Of a DNA stretch of 64,000 nt, positions 13,004 to 26,500 are shown in pieces. The stretch's first letter is position 1, and each line of letters begins with the position of its first letter. The notes beneath the pieces are model-generated. The model was not told the origin of the DNA. It did not search any database and saw only the letters and a program-made list of their open reading frames with translations. The DNA is from Purshia tridentata (taxonomy: Eukaryota; Streptophyta; Magnoliopsida; Rosales; Rosaceae): positions 1 to 64,000 of the forward strand of contig QANT01000570.1 of NCBI GenBank assembly GCA_003254885.1, written 5' to 3'. A program made the translations under genes and the position numbers.

Positions 13004-13439
13004 GGTTTATGTGGGTTTGTGAGAGAGTGGCAAGCGATTGAAGAGAATGAAAACTAATTCAACATAAATAGGGGAGTCTCAAATGTGGTGACTCTATAGT
13101 CTCTAGTATTAGTATTAGTATTAGCGAGGAAATAAATGTCATACTCATTGATTATCTGTTTTTTAAATTTGTTCACTAAATGATGTGACAATATTTCATT
13201 TGTTTCGTTATAAATTAACATGTAAAATAAATGTGTATGGACATATAATTCGGTCAACAAATTTGATGGCTCGTGATTGGACATGTATATGCTACCTGTA
13301 GAACATATATTACCTTTATGAGAACATTGTCATCAATCTCAACCCCAAATGTCTGAAGGCACATTAGACCTATTTACTATTCGTGTTAATAGGTCATGTC
13401 ATATATGGATTTGTGTCAAATAAAAGTCAACTGCATCAC

Positions 13440-14130
13440 AGGGTATGAGTCATGCATCATTACATTGCAGGTATTTATAGAATCTAGGCTTAACCAAGAT
13501 GTTTGATTTCCTGGAGAGTACGGACAAAAGGACAACTCCCATATTATACTGGTTCACTAACTGTGACCCATTTTTTGAAAAAGAAAGTGTAGTAGGACTC
13601 ATTATGTCCCATTAAAATCGAACCTTGAATTCATCTAATTCCTGTGTCCAAACAAGCAGTACTTAATACTTCAAATCTCGAGAAAGTAAGGTTATGCTCT
13701 GAAGGCATATCAACTTCACCAGTAAATAAGAGATTTTGGCAAAAAATAGAAAACAAAACAGTTGGCTCGATGCAAGGTTTGTACAGATAAAAAGACTAGT
13801 CATGAGAGCGCTGCAACAAAACGAAGTGGCTTTATAGCTTCAGAAACTTCAAATATATGTCATACTAAGGAGGAAAACCTATAATTAATATATAACCTAT
13901 CCAATTGAAAGGGTTTTAGCATAGGTATATTATAGTCTACAATAAGGATTCACGATAACGACAGAAGCACAATGGGGTCATTACAAAATCATAACCAAAA
14001 AGTGGTCCCATGTCACAACCAAACAAGAAATAGAAATACCTCTTTCCCACACTGTTTAACCATATAACAAGAGGGGGAAATAGATTCCATTACAACTCTC
14101 TCATTTCCCATCCTACTTCTTTTTGTCAAA
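13440..14130 (-). pseudogene. Remnant of FAX/TMEM14 3' end
   Basis: This stretch is colinear with 31,960-32,885, which holds the last exon and 3' flank of the intact FAX gene. Bases 13777-13812 correspond to the start of that last exon (ALMTGFYLY in the intact copy) but carry an inserted base that shifts the frame. The rest of the gene is missing. Together with the P450 remnant just before it, this marks the left copy of a duplicated P450-FAX block. Confidence 0.7.
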
Positions 14131-14508
14131 AACCTTTTTTTATGTTCTCTATTGTTTATTCTACTCCATTTTGGAGGAATTTATAGTAGCTAGTAGAAAA
14201 ATAAACCTATTACATAAGCAACTAGAAAAGTAAACCTTCTTATCTTCTTCTTCTTTTTTATCAGAAAGGACATTGTCAAAACTTTCCTGTGACAGAAAAG
14301 AGGAACTTGCTTACAGCATCTGGCTGCTATAAGGTCTTTTATAGAAACTCCAATGCTGTTACAGTTTCCAGTTGTGACAATCAGTGACTCTAGAACTAGT
14401 GCATACATTTCAGACAACCCTCTCCCCAAAAGTTCAGCTTCCAGATTAAAATTGCAAGCTACTTTGCACATGCCATTGCCAAATTCTTTGTAATCAGCCT
14501 TCGAACAA

Positions 14509-17500
14509 CTAATTTTCATCCACTTGAGATTCTGATATATACAATGTTAACTCCTGAATAGACACACTCGCTTGTCCTTCTGGTATGGACTTGATTGCTT
14601 TCTGGATTGCAATCTTAAACTCTTGTGAAGATAATAGCATTTCCACCGATTTTGCATAAGCTTCATGTACAGAAATCACAAATCTAGTATAGTTCAGTTC
14701 GACATCGCCATTATGTGAATTTAGAAGCCTTATTGCTTTACACAATGCAAAGATAGCATTATTCACCTGCATTAGTACAACGTATCAGTAGAAGAAACTT
14801 CAATCAAGACTTCCATAATATTGGTCTTGAGTTTACAAACTAATGCCAAAATTATGGGTGATAAGTTTACAAACTTGATCACACCTTTCACACACTCTTT
14901 CAAAGGAAAACAAGAGTAAGCCACGAGAGAAAAACTTGAAAAGGAGAAACACTCTTTCTTATTGATCAACTCTGATTGAGTTCATATTACAAACATACAA
15001 AATCATGTCTTATATAGGCAGCTGGTACATGAATGTCATGCAAGGATTTAATGCATGTAGGTTGTAAAAGTCAAGTGAACACAATAAATAGAAGTAGAGC
15101 TATCCTATCTAGGTGTAGATAACTAAAACATAGCATGAGCAAATGAAGAAAAACAGCCACCCACACGTACTCATGCAAGCTAGTGTGAAACCATGATAAA
15201 GTAGAAAGCAATTGTGGGCTTTATTAATGAAGGCAGCCACCAACCCATGTGAAAGAAATCAGCCACCTTTCCACATATTTGATTTGTAATCTTCAACACA
15301 TAAAAATATTATGGTTTGTGACAATTCACCACCCAAAAATAAATTTCAAAAACTTCCCCCCTTGGGGCCCCACCACCCTACAACTCGTGAGTGGAACTGG
15401 TAAAAGACTTGATTTTAGAAACAACTAATACATATATAATTAAAAACATATGGATGTATATGCATACAGAAGTTAAAAGTCAGACAAATGATTAATCAAA
15501 GGGCATTCAACTAACCTGGCGAAGTTGACTATAGAGATTAACTAATTGGCACCCAATATCTGTTATCTTGAAAGATACTGAGCATCCATCTGGACCATCC
15601 CTCAAAGAGAACAAGTGTTACTCTTAATACAATGGAAGTACAACCCAAATCACCAGCATGGTTGTGGATCACAGCTCCTAAACTAGGAACATCACTTGAG
15701 AGCTGAAGAGCCCCATCCGCATATTAGTTTCCTTATCTTGTTTATAAAAATCTAAGCATTACTCAGTCTCTGTATTTAATTTTTCTATTTTGAAACCCAG
15801 AAAGCCTCCAGGTGATCCCAGATTTGAAACGGAGCCCCCTGCCGCTCCCACCGAACTCTACAATCTTTGGGAGGCAATAAATTCAAGCAAATAGTTAAAT
15901 AAGTACCTTTGAGGAATTGAACCTCCGACCACATGGGAGCAAACCATGGGACTGACCAACTCGACTAAATCCTTGTTGGCACTCAGTCTCTGTATTATTT
16001 CTTTCCAATTCAAATAAACCGAATCTAACTATATCTTGTGTTGATGAAACCTGCAACTCTGATTGTCTTTTTCCTAGAATGTTTGAAATAATAACTAAAA
16101 GAGATTGACAAGCATGGAGTTCCTCCTCCTTTTGCAAATCAGTTAGTTCCAACGTGAGATCCTTCCATGGCTGGTAAAATGACCTGTACAAATTTAATGG
16201 CAAGAACAAGTTAGTTTTGATAAAGGGTTTAAGGGTACACATAAAACACCCAGAATTTGAATATCGGATCAAGGAACTGCATTCCTGAAATCAGTGACTG
16301 AAGGGTTATTCTTGAACAAAATTTAACAAATTAAAAAAGTCATCTTGGTCGATTTTCTCTTCCTATCAGGTCAGTATTCCTCTATTAGTTATCACTGGTT
16401 TAATTTCCAAAATGGGGAGCCTTGTCCTGGCAAATAGAAAATTTATACCAACAAAGAGTCCTGAATACCAGACCATCTGTCGTGATCAATTCCCAATCCC
16501 AGTGACCTTTGATAGAACATTAGGAAACATTGATAGAAAGCGGAAATACGTGTAAACAATCCAGTCCCTGTCAGCATACCATGTATAAAGATTGAAAGGA
16601 AAATGAAAATAGGTGGGAGAACAATATATATTACCATCTCCAAGAAGGATTCGCTTCTGTAGGACAACGTATCTTCGACCAGAGTGAGTTAACAATGCTC
16701 CCATTATCATGCAAGGAACCTGAACCAGAATACATGAAGGATGTCAGTTATAGGTGTAAGCCTATTTGTAATGCATATGACTAACTAAGCCTGCTTGAAT
16801 AATATTAAGGTTCTGAAATACAATGTACATCATTTTCAAAATCTAGTTTCTACCCCAAATATGAGAGCTAAACCAACCCTGAATCCAACTAAGCCCGTTC
16901 CAACTCAAACACTCACCTCCAGAAGACCAAATGCATAATTAATCAAATAAAGTATGATACCTGCAATAATGAAAGCATCCGAGAGGAGAAGACTAAGGGC
17001 AGCTGCAACTGATGGTAACATTATGTAATTTGTGCCTGCAAGCTGTTGGAGGTAGAGAATTGCAGATGCTAAAATCTCCTCACAACCATATCTGTTTCTG
17101 CTGCTTTCTCCACATGCATTTTTAACATGGCCCATTAAAGACTGCAAAGTTTTGAAATTTAACCTTTTTGAAAACTCGGGGTCCATATCATTGAATTTCC
17201 CATCAAGCTTCCCAAGAATTACAGAAGCAGTTAGCCAACGTAATAGTTTTAATATCAAAGAATTCTCGTTCAGCTCTTCCTCTGGAATAATAGTGAAACA
17301 TTGATGAGATTCTTTGGGCTTAAGCTTCTTTGCGGAGTCTGCTTCCAAAGCGGTAGAAATTGCCCACATAGTAAAACTTGAAAGCTTTACATGACTCTGT
17401 GACATATCAGAGCAAGTTTTCACCTTCCATGGTATAATCAAGAGAAAATGGTAAAGACTAAAATTGCATAGTGTATGAACAATTTAAATAAATAGAGAAA

Positions 17501-20500
17501 TTTTTTTATCACTTTAACATCTAATTGCCATATTAAGTCACCAAGTATGTTGAGGATATGTTCAGCAATGATAAAATAGTTAATTATAAGGAAAGACTTG
17601 TCCAACATGTCTGACATACGTACACCAGCTCAGTTGTCCAACATGCATAAGGAACCTATAATAGCCATCATAGAACATACAAAAATAAGAAAATATTATA
17701 TTAATGATATATTCTATGGCCGTTTTCATCTGAGATTCTGAGCTAAATGTAGGGCATAAGTGAGAATTAGTATCAAATTAGTTCATGGGACTCTTTATCA
17801 AGCTAAAGTCAAGGAAAAAAAAGCAGTTAAAAGTTACACCATTCAGATGGATGTATTATGCAACTCAGAACAATGTTACTGGTATATTTTAAGTTTCTAA
17901 GAGGTTTAAAAGGGTAGAGTCAGACAAATACCTATTTATATGTGCGTGCGTGTCTCTGTGTGTGTGTGTGAGTGAGAGAGAGAGAGAGAGAGAGAAATAC
18001 CAAACCAAAGATGCCAACTGGAGGTGCGCCCATTAGTATAGCTTTAAGGCCAAACTCTACAGTAGTAAAAGAACTTGCGTTACCATATATCTCAACAGCT
18101 TTATATATTTTATATAAACCCTCAACTGATACAACAAAATGTGGCTGATATATCCTCCTTTTTTGGGATATCTTGAATGTTGATATTATTATTTCAAGAA
18201 CTGGATTGACAACTGCAACATTTTCCTTCAACAAAGTCACATCACCGACAAAATTTTTGTAGAGATGAGATGTAAGTTCCATGAGATTCTCAAGGGCGTA
18301 CTTTTGCAACCACTCAGTATTGTTTCTGATAGAAGCAACATAAATGACAACCTAAAATCCAAGAACATAAGAAAGTGAGCAGGGATGAGAGGAACAATTC
18401 CATTTAGTCTTTCAAAGTCCCTTGGTGGGCTTTAACTAACAATAATAGTAAATATATTGATTTGAGCCATTACAAATGTCACATTCTCCTTGCTAACGTT
18501 ATGACAATTTAAAGGTCATCTCTAAGATTGTGTGCTCCCTATCATATTTTACCATAAAAAAAGAAAAGATGTTGCTTTTAGTTATGATTTGTCAATACAG
18601 CTAACATTGACTTATTTCAATTCATATCAAGCACCTTTCAAAATTAAAAATTAAAAATTAATATCCAGCAGAGATCCCAATTTTTATGCAATGCATATGA
18701 ACCAGAAATTTCAGGGGGTAAAAAAGAGAAAGTTAAAAGAAAATAGACAAAACAGTTTCAGTAATAACCTCTGATACCACACCCAACTGCAACAAGAACA
18801 AATTCTTTTCATCTCTGAAACGTCTTTCACCTGATATTGAGAGAACAGATGATAACCATGAAAAAAGACCACATTGTTCAACTAGATAACGTGCCATCTT
18901 ATGCAATTTAACTGACTTCTTCACTACCTGAGTAAAAATAAGATAGAAGTTTTTTAGTCATATGCCACCAGAAGCTCATACATATTAGTATCCTAGCACT
19001 ACAAAACTAAGAAGACCTAAGTTTTCATAATTATAGCAAAAGATGCGGACACGTCTCAAAATAAAAAATCACAACACTGCAAGCTAACTCGTGTTTAGAA
19101 TCACACATCTCTCAGTTTATGGACGCTTCCATGTACCAGGCCTAGCCCGTGTCCAGCCTCATGAGGGTCAGAGCCCGGTATAAAAGTTAAAATGAAACTT
19201 CATTCATTAATAAAAAAACAGTTTTTTGACATAAGTAGAGCATATAGCTACACTCAACAATGCCTCAGTCCCATATATTTGATCAGCTGAATGAAAGCCA
19301 AAAAAAAAGAACCATATGCGTATGTAACTATTGTTTGTATTCTTGTCTGTGATTCATACATCCAATCAAAGGTCGTACTAGATCTTTTCATTATCGAGTC
19401 TCTTCAGGAGACTGCAAACCTTCCAACAGTTACAACCTAAGGCAAGTTAATCCAAAGCTCACGTGCACACAAGTCACAAATTATTATAGCATGTCCAACC
19501 AAAATTTTCCAGTCCAACTCATTCTTGCCAAGAGAAAACAGATACTTACTAATGGTGACAATTAAAAGAATGGTCTTGAAAAAGAAAGAGCATCTTCTAC
19601 TTTTTTTTTCCTTTTCTACCAAAAATGTAAATCAAAACCCATGAACTCATGAAACATAGAAATTCAACGCATAGTAAACTTAAAAGTTACCTGAAGAATT
19701 AGTTCCTTGGACCCATTATCTGAAAGAGGAGAAACATAAAAACTCATCAGAGTCTCAAGAACGGAGTTCTTCATATATATTTGAGCATCGTCATCAAAGT
19801 TCAGCCCTGCATATACTAAGCGAAGTACCCACAACCTTTCTGCTTTGATATGGATAGACAAACTCCAGAAAAAATGGCTAAAGAAAGGTATTTCCTGCAA
19901 TACATGAAAAATAAATAAGACTCGCAATAAATTTAAATAACTCATGGGAGTGTGGATATGAACATAGAAACAGAAAAAAAATATAATTTTCCAAGGGTCA
20001 TGAAACACATACCATTGCATTAAACTCAGGCCATCTCATCAAAAATTTAATTAAGGCATCACAATGGTTATGTTTTTTTGTTTTGTTGGTCTGATCAGAA
20101 TGCTCATGTGAAGTATCTAATAATACGATGGATGCCTCTGCAACAAAAATAGCATTTACAGAAGGAATCCTCTGCCATGGCTCTTTTATACCATTTCGCA
20201 CATAATTCACAAGAAATCGAATTTGCAAGACAGCCATGCTCTTTTGACATTTCTGTGAAAGAAAGTTCAAGCTTCGATAAGTATAACTGTGTACGTAATA
20301 TGGATATATTACACATATACAATTATGGATACATATATTTATATATAATACACATGCACAGGAACCAGTTAGCAGAGACACTAACTAATAGAACACAGAA
20401 TTACCTCCAATGCGTTCTGAAATCTTGCAAGAGTATCGTAACCCAATCTTCTTATCCTGTTGTCAGGTGATGACATACTCATAAATGCAAATGCAAGCAA

Positions 20501-23500
20501 CCCCAAACCAGCAAACTCCATGGGTTCAATGTAACCCTCTGAGAGACTATGAATAGAGAAGCGCAAGATGAAAATAGGATTATATCGTTCTATATTTTCA
20601 ACATCAGGGAAATGTACCTGCATAACATTTAATGATACAACTAGATGAGAATTCTCGCAATAAACACAAATCACTCAAAAGCATTTGGTCAATCACAATT
20701 AGATTTATTATCATTTCACAAGTGCAATACATACCACACGCATATCATCCAAATTATCTGTTCGAAACTTTCCCAAGGATAATGGTTCTTTTGATACCAC
20801 GCTATCATAGGGAAAATATAGCACCGTGGATGCACATACTTTGGGGTCAATAGCAAGATTCTCTCTAAATTGACTTCTATGGCATTCTTTTACTGCTTCG
20901 GTATCAGTCATGATATCAGAAGACAAATTCTGCTCTAGAGTTCGTTCCTTTTCTATCTTTAACACAGCACTGCCCCACAGGTAATCCATTCCAGCTATAT
21001 TGACAGGCTCCAAACCATCAATAGACTCAATTGTGCACATTAGATTGTATAACTCCACATCAATTTCATTAAGTTTTGCACCATAAGAAGACAAAAGCAG
21101 CAAATGAAGTTCCCTAAGATTTATGCCTAAACCTTTTCCAAAGTCAAAACCATACTGATGGACCTTGCCTGCAAATAGTATCCGGAGTAATTTAATCACC
21201 TCCAACTGCCTTATGTACAGCTCAGTTGTTTCAAGATTGCACTTGCCATTAATTACATTTTGCTTAGTTGAAGGGAAAACAAGTGATCCCAGAATGCTAG
21301 ACATGGGCCTGGAAAATGCACCAACATGGGAACAATTAGATGTTTTCGAGACTGAATGAATAGTAGGCACAAATTGAGTGTGGGCAAGTAGAAGCTGAAG
21401 ACAGGGAACACGCGAGAATTTTCCATCAGACAGCAAAGTCATGAGATCTCGGAGCATTTTCAAAGTTGTTGGATCCTCAAACCTATATAGAAGAGCTGAT
21501 TGCATCAATTTCTCCAAGAAGGGGATAGATTGTAATTGGATAAGATCATCACGCATCTCTCCGGTCAGTTCAAGAATACTTTTCAATATGAGGAATTCCA
21601 TGTATCTCCACAATGAAGAACTATCTGTACTTTTTCCCTTTTGAAAACTATCAGAGACTGAAGGGACTCTTTTAACAATCCATTGCCAAATGCCCCCCAA
21701 AATGTTTATAAACCGCATTCTTGATGAGTCAGCTCTATTAGATCCCATGTCCAAAGAAATGTCTTTCAAATCGTTGCCTGCTTCATTTGTGAAAGACTGA
21801 ACCTGATTACCTATAGGGAATAACAACACCCTACAAATTGATACCTTTGCATAAATTTTATTTAAAAGGTTTAATGTTTCATTTAATGAAAGAGAACCCA
21901 ATCCACCAACATCGCAGTCTATCAGCTCATCATCTGCTGCAAAAGGTGGGAAAATAGAACTAAAAAGCTTTAATCGTTTTCTCATTTTCATTGAATCACC
22001 GTTCAAAGCAAAGTGATAACGCAACATACAAATTGCTTTTCCAAGAAGACTATCATCAATGAGACTAAGAAGTTCTTGGGCAGATGATGGAAAAAACTCA
22101 CCAAAATCTTCATGAAACACATCACCAGACACAAAATTCTTCCATTTAAGGAAATCATCCAAAAGATTCAAGAGAGTCATAAAATAAGAACAAGGTATAT
22201 TTCTAAAATGCTTGTGATACAGTTTTCCTAATTTCATGAAAACTGAAAGAGCAGCAGGAAGAAGCATTATATGGTCCTCTGGTGAGAGATCAAGGGCACA
22301 GGTTGGCTTAGGAATTGCTACTAAAATGGGTGGCTCGACTCCTTCCGCGATACGCATTTGGTAGTAGCCCAACCCGCCCGAAGTTCCACGACTAGACTGG
22401 CCTTTAATGCCTGTCACTTCCATCAAATTGCCTTCATGTGGAAAAACCTTGTTCGGAATGCCAAAATATAAGTGCCCAAAGGCATACAAATGCATAGAGC
22501 TCATATCAGTAAGAAGACAGAACAATCTAGCTTTTGTCCTGCTTGATCTGTAATGGCAAAGAATTTCTACAGGAGTGGTAGCTATAACTCTCGACATTAC
22601 CATATGTAATGGATGAAGATTGCATTGTTGCATGTATTTCTGTCTGCATACAGTATTTAAAGCTTCGAGCAAACACATATCGGCAACTTCTGAACCATTC
22701 AATGAAAACTTAGATATTTTAATATAGATTTCCTCAACAACGTCCATGTTGATATTGTTCTCTTCCATCTTCCAAAACACATCATATGGCTTTCTCTTTG
22801 TATTTGACTGCTGCAAATAGCTAGACAGATTTCTGAAAGCACCACCAGCAATGCAAGATCCAAAACAAATAGCAGATTTCTGGATGTCATCAATGCCGTC
22901 AATGTCAACTTTACTAAACATCCAATGCACTAATTCAAGAAGCTCAAAGGGGGATATAAAACAAATCAAAGCCTGTACTGCATAAAAAGCTTGAAGGAAA
23001 GGCCCTAGATCTTTCGTCATGATGCATTGATCAAATTTGTCCCTGACTAACTGAAAAAGCTTATGTACCAAGACGTTAAATGCTTTCACATATTCTTCAC
23101 CAGCACCATTGTCAATTTCTGGTGTATATTGGTCATCATTGCATAGAGAAAACAAGTACTCACAAGTTTTTGCCAAAATATCCAAGGCATGATGATCTAA
23201 TCTATGAACTCTCTGACTGGATAAACTAATCAGAGCATCCATGTTGTCTGTTAGGTTACCCATTGACAAGTCTTCACAACATGCCATAGGACAGGATAAC
23301 GATGTTATCATTGCAGGATGACAGAAGATGGTTTCAGCCACTTCTTGAATATCTTGGCTTGACAGAAGAACCCAGGAGTGTTTGGAGGAGTCACAACCAG
23401 TCTTCAAAACCAATAGTTGAGATAACAAGTTCTCCACGAGAATTAAGCAAATCTCAGAAAGTTGTTGGAAGTCTACTAAAGGCTTAAATCTATGAGATGA

Positions 23501-26500
23501 CTGTATCTGATAAAGCCAAAATAGCACAAGGCGCAAATAGGAAATAAGGAGGTAATCAGCTGTGAACTCAGATAGTTTAGCCAGTAACAGTTCTTGTATC
23601 TTAAATGGTTCTGATGAACAGGGACCACCAATGCTCATAATGGAAGGAAATAGAACATGGAAAGGTGTAAGTGCAAAAGAACTATCAGCAGGCATAACAA
23701 TATTTTCAATAGTAAAAATGCAACAATTTTTCTGATTAGATATACTCTGTGAAAAAAGCAGTAAATTGTTCAAAGGCCTCCGCACACAGATGTCCCCAGA
23801 ATCATCAACAGAACCATCACCAAGTCTCTCAACCAAGACTGAATAAACCAAAGAAGATAGCAATCCTGCATCAACCTATCAATTAATTTTCGTATTAGAT
23901 TCTGTTCAAAATGCAATCAGTGACAAGCTAAACAGAAGATGTGTACCTGAGTTTGCAGGAGATATTTTACTGTACTGCATGCATAAGTTGATATCATTGA
24001 CTTCTCTGGCAATGTAAACGCTGCAGATCTAGAACTGAACAACCGTTTTTTTTTTTTTTGGTCCGAAGAATCAAGAAAACTTAGACACTCCTGCAGTACA
24101 CATATGATGAGAGGGCTGAAATGAGGTGACACACCTACAGGAAACACAGGAGAATCAGCATGACGAAATAGTCTATTAAACAATTGAGGGAAGGATACAG
24201 AAAGGACCAGTTTCATTCAGGGAAAAAAGAAAAAGAAAAAAAGATTTATTCTTAAAAACAGTACAATTGAAACACATGATGCATATTTTAAAAATAAAAT
24301 ACAACCTAGACATGCAATAGTAAGTGAAATAAAAAATTAACCATTTCATGTCACATCTTAATTGAGCATCCCAGATATATATAATGCAATACTTGGTGAG
24401 CACAAGCACAACTAACCCAAAAATAATGCATATATCCATATAAAATTACTAAACTGATATAGATGATAATCACAATCACCTTCAGAAGATTTCAGACGGC
24501 AGGTATAACGCTTAACAATATCCCAGTATTCGAACAAATTATTCCCAGTAGTAGAAATGGCATTACATAAGAATGAGATGACAGCATCGCACAAGCTCTG
24601 CAGTACTCCCACCCCCACGACTTCAACAGAAGATTTTCCACTATCAAAACCTGGTAAAAACAAAAACCATGATGCAATTTCATGATGGTTTCTGTCAAAA
24701 GCACCAGTACTTAACATAGCTGCTTGTGCGAGACGATAAGCTTGATCCTTTATGTCACTGATTGGTGAAAATATTAGCAAGTTCATGAATGTCTCTAAAT
24801 GTTTGTGCATCTGCGGTGGAGATCTAACTGGAACTCCACTCTTTGGAGACCATGCAACGTATTCAATTAATAAAGACAAAAGAGAGCGCTGCAGATTAGT
24901 TTCTGATGCTAAAGGACTTTTTAGGAGATTTATAAAAAACTCAGATGATCCCTCCATGGCACTGGGCATTATCCGCTGCAATAGAAGAATTAAAAGACCA
25001 TTGTAAGTAACAAGTAACAGCTACATAGAAACATCTTCTGATTGAATGTGGAAATCATACTAAATACATAAACACCACCCACAAGTCAGCACACATCGTA
25101 GTTCTTTTGATCATGAAACACATATTTTCAGACTTTTATTGAAAGAAGAAATACGTATATTTTGTCATATAGTAAGTTCCTATGTATGAGGCAAATGAGT
25201 TATCCTTGGTAGTAAAGATGCACCCTATGTAACTAAATCTATCAAAGCTAGGCAACTTTGTCCCTCTGGGCATTAAGGCAAGCCTTAACATGAAAGAATC
25301 AAGCCACGACTGACAATGCAATAGATGCATTGGTGTTCCCTAAAGTATTCTTGACCAGATAGCTCTAGAAAATCACATCCCTCAGTTCAAGACAAATATG
25401 CTAAATCAGAAATTGTTTGCAAAAAGCAATAGAAAGTGAATTCTACAGAAACAACAACTTAGTTAAATAGAAATTTTCAAACATAATTATCTCACCCCAT
25501 ATTTGTCATTAACTCATAAGGCCTCAACAAAAGATCTGGGGAAAATAAGACTGGGCAAAAGTAAACTTACAAGATAAATTTTGAGAGCATCAAGCAGCCT
25601 AGAGTGGAAGTATGGCTTGGGGTCCTTCAGTGCTATTAGAGGTGTCGAACAAAGATCCAATCCCCAAATTTCTGCCATAACATTCATAAGATCCTTTTCA
25701 ATGTCCAATCCATCTGCTTTAGAAGTACCTATAACTCTTTCATTGTTCTCAGCAGAAGCAATATCTGGATCAAAACTTATTCCACCTATAACAATATCAG
25801 AGTCCTTGTTCCCAACATCTATTTTCTGTTTTTTCACACTATTGGGGCTATGATCAGGGAACATCTCCAGATCTGCTGTTCTCTTTATGCTTGATTCCCG
25901 AGAGAGTAGTTTCAACAAATCTTGAGGATCAGGGAGCAAGGTTTGGACTTCATTTTGAAATTCTTGCTTGAGAGATTCTGAAACATGTATAGTCCCATTT
26001 TCAGAACAGAATCTCCGGTCTCTATGGGTTAAAACACCAAGGAAAGAGTCCAGCAACTTCAGTACCTCTAAAAGAAGCCTCAAAGTTCCATGCTTCACTA
26101 CAAAATCAGAATATTTCAAACCCTTATTGACCGCAGACCGGCTGAATGAACGAGGATACAAACATTTCATGATACCCTGAACGTCCACATTTTCAAACAA
26201 AGCTGGATCATGAGACTGAGAATCATGGAAACCAAAAGGACGCCCGCTTCCCACTGTGGAAACCAAGTTTGTGGCTAGAGTAACCACAGAAAACCTGCAT
26301 ATGCTTCAGTCACGATGCAAAGAAAGAGGAATAGGGGACAACCAAAAAACTATGTAATAATTAATACAATGAAGTGGTATAAATAAATCTGACCAGGTAG
26401 GCGATGCATAATTTTCGAGGTTGTAAGGGAACTCTTTCATATATGCTGCACCAAGAGACGGTCTCCCACTAACAATAGCCAAAAGAAGATCCCTGTGGTA

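Noticed and set aside
14190-14519. Extra C-terminal URB1 exon (frame with KISCSKADYKEF)
   Set aside because: The frame of the last exon ends in TAG at 14509 and no donor/acceptor pair joins the two frames convincingly. Kept as possible 3' UTR.
15900-15980. A tRNA gene, because of a perfect B-box and an A-box
   Set aside because: The A/B spacing and body do not fold into a cloverleaf, and the 16-bp flanking duplication and tail identify a SINE.
15895-16272. URB1 exon running through FSRVGQSHGLLPCGRRFNSSK
   Set aside because: These residues are encoded by the SINE, not by ancestral URB1. The donor within the first target copy gives the same phase without them, although exonisation remains possible.
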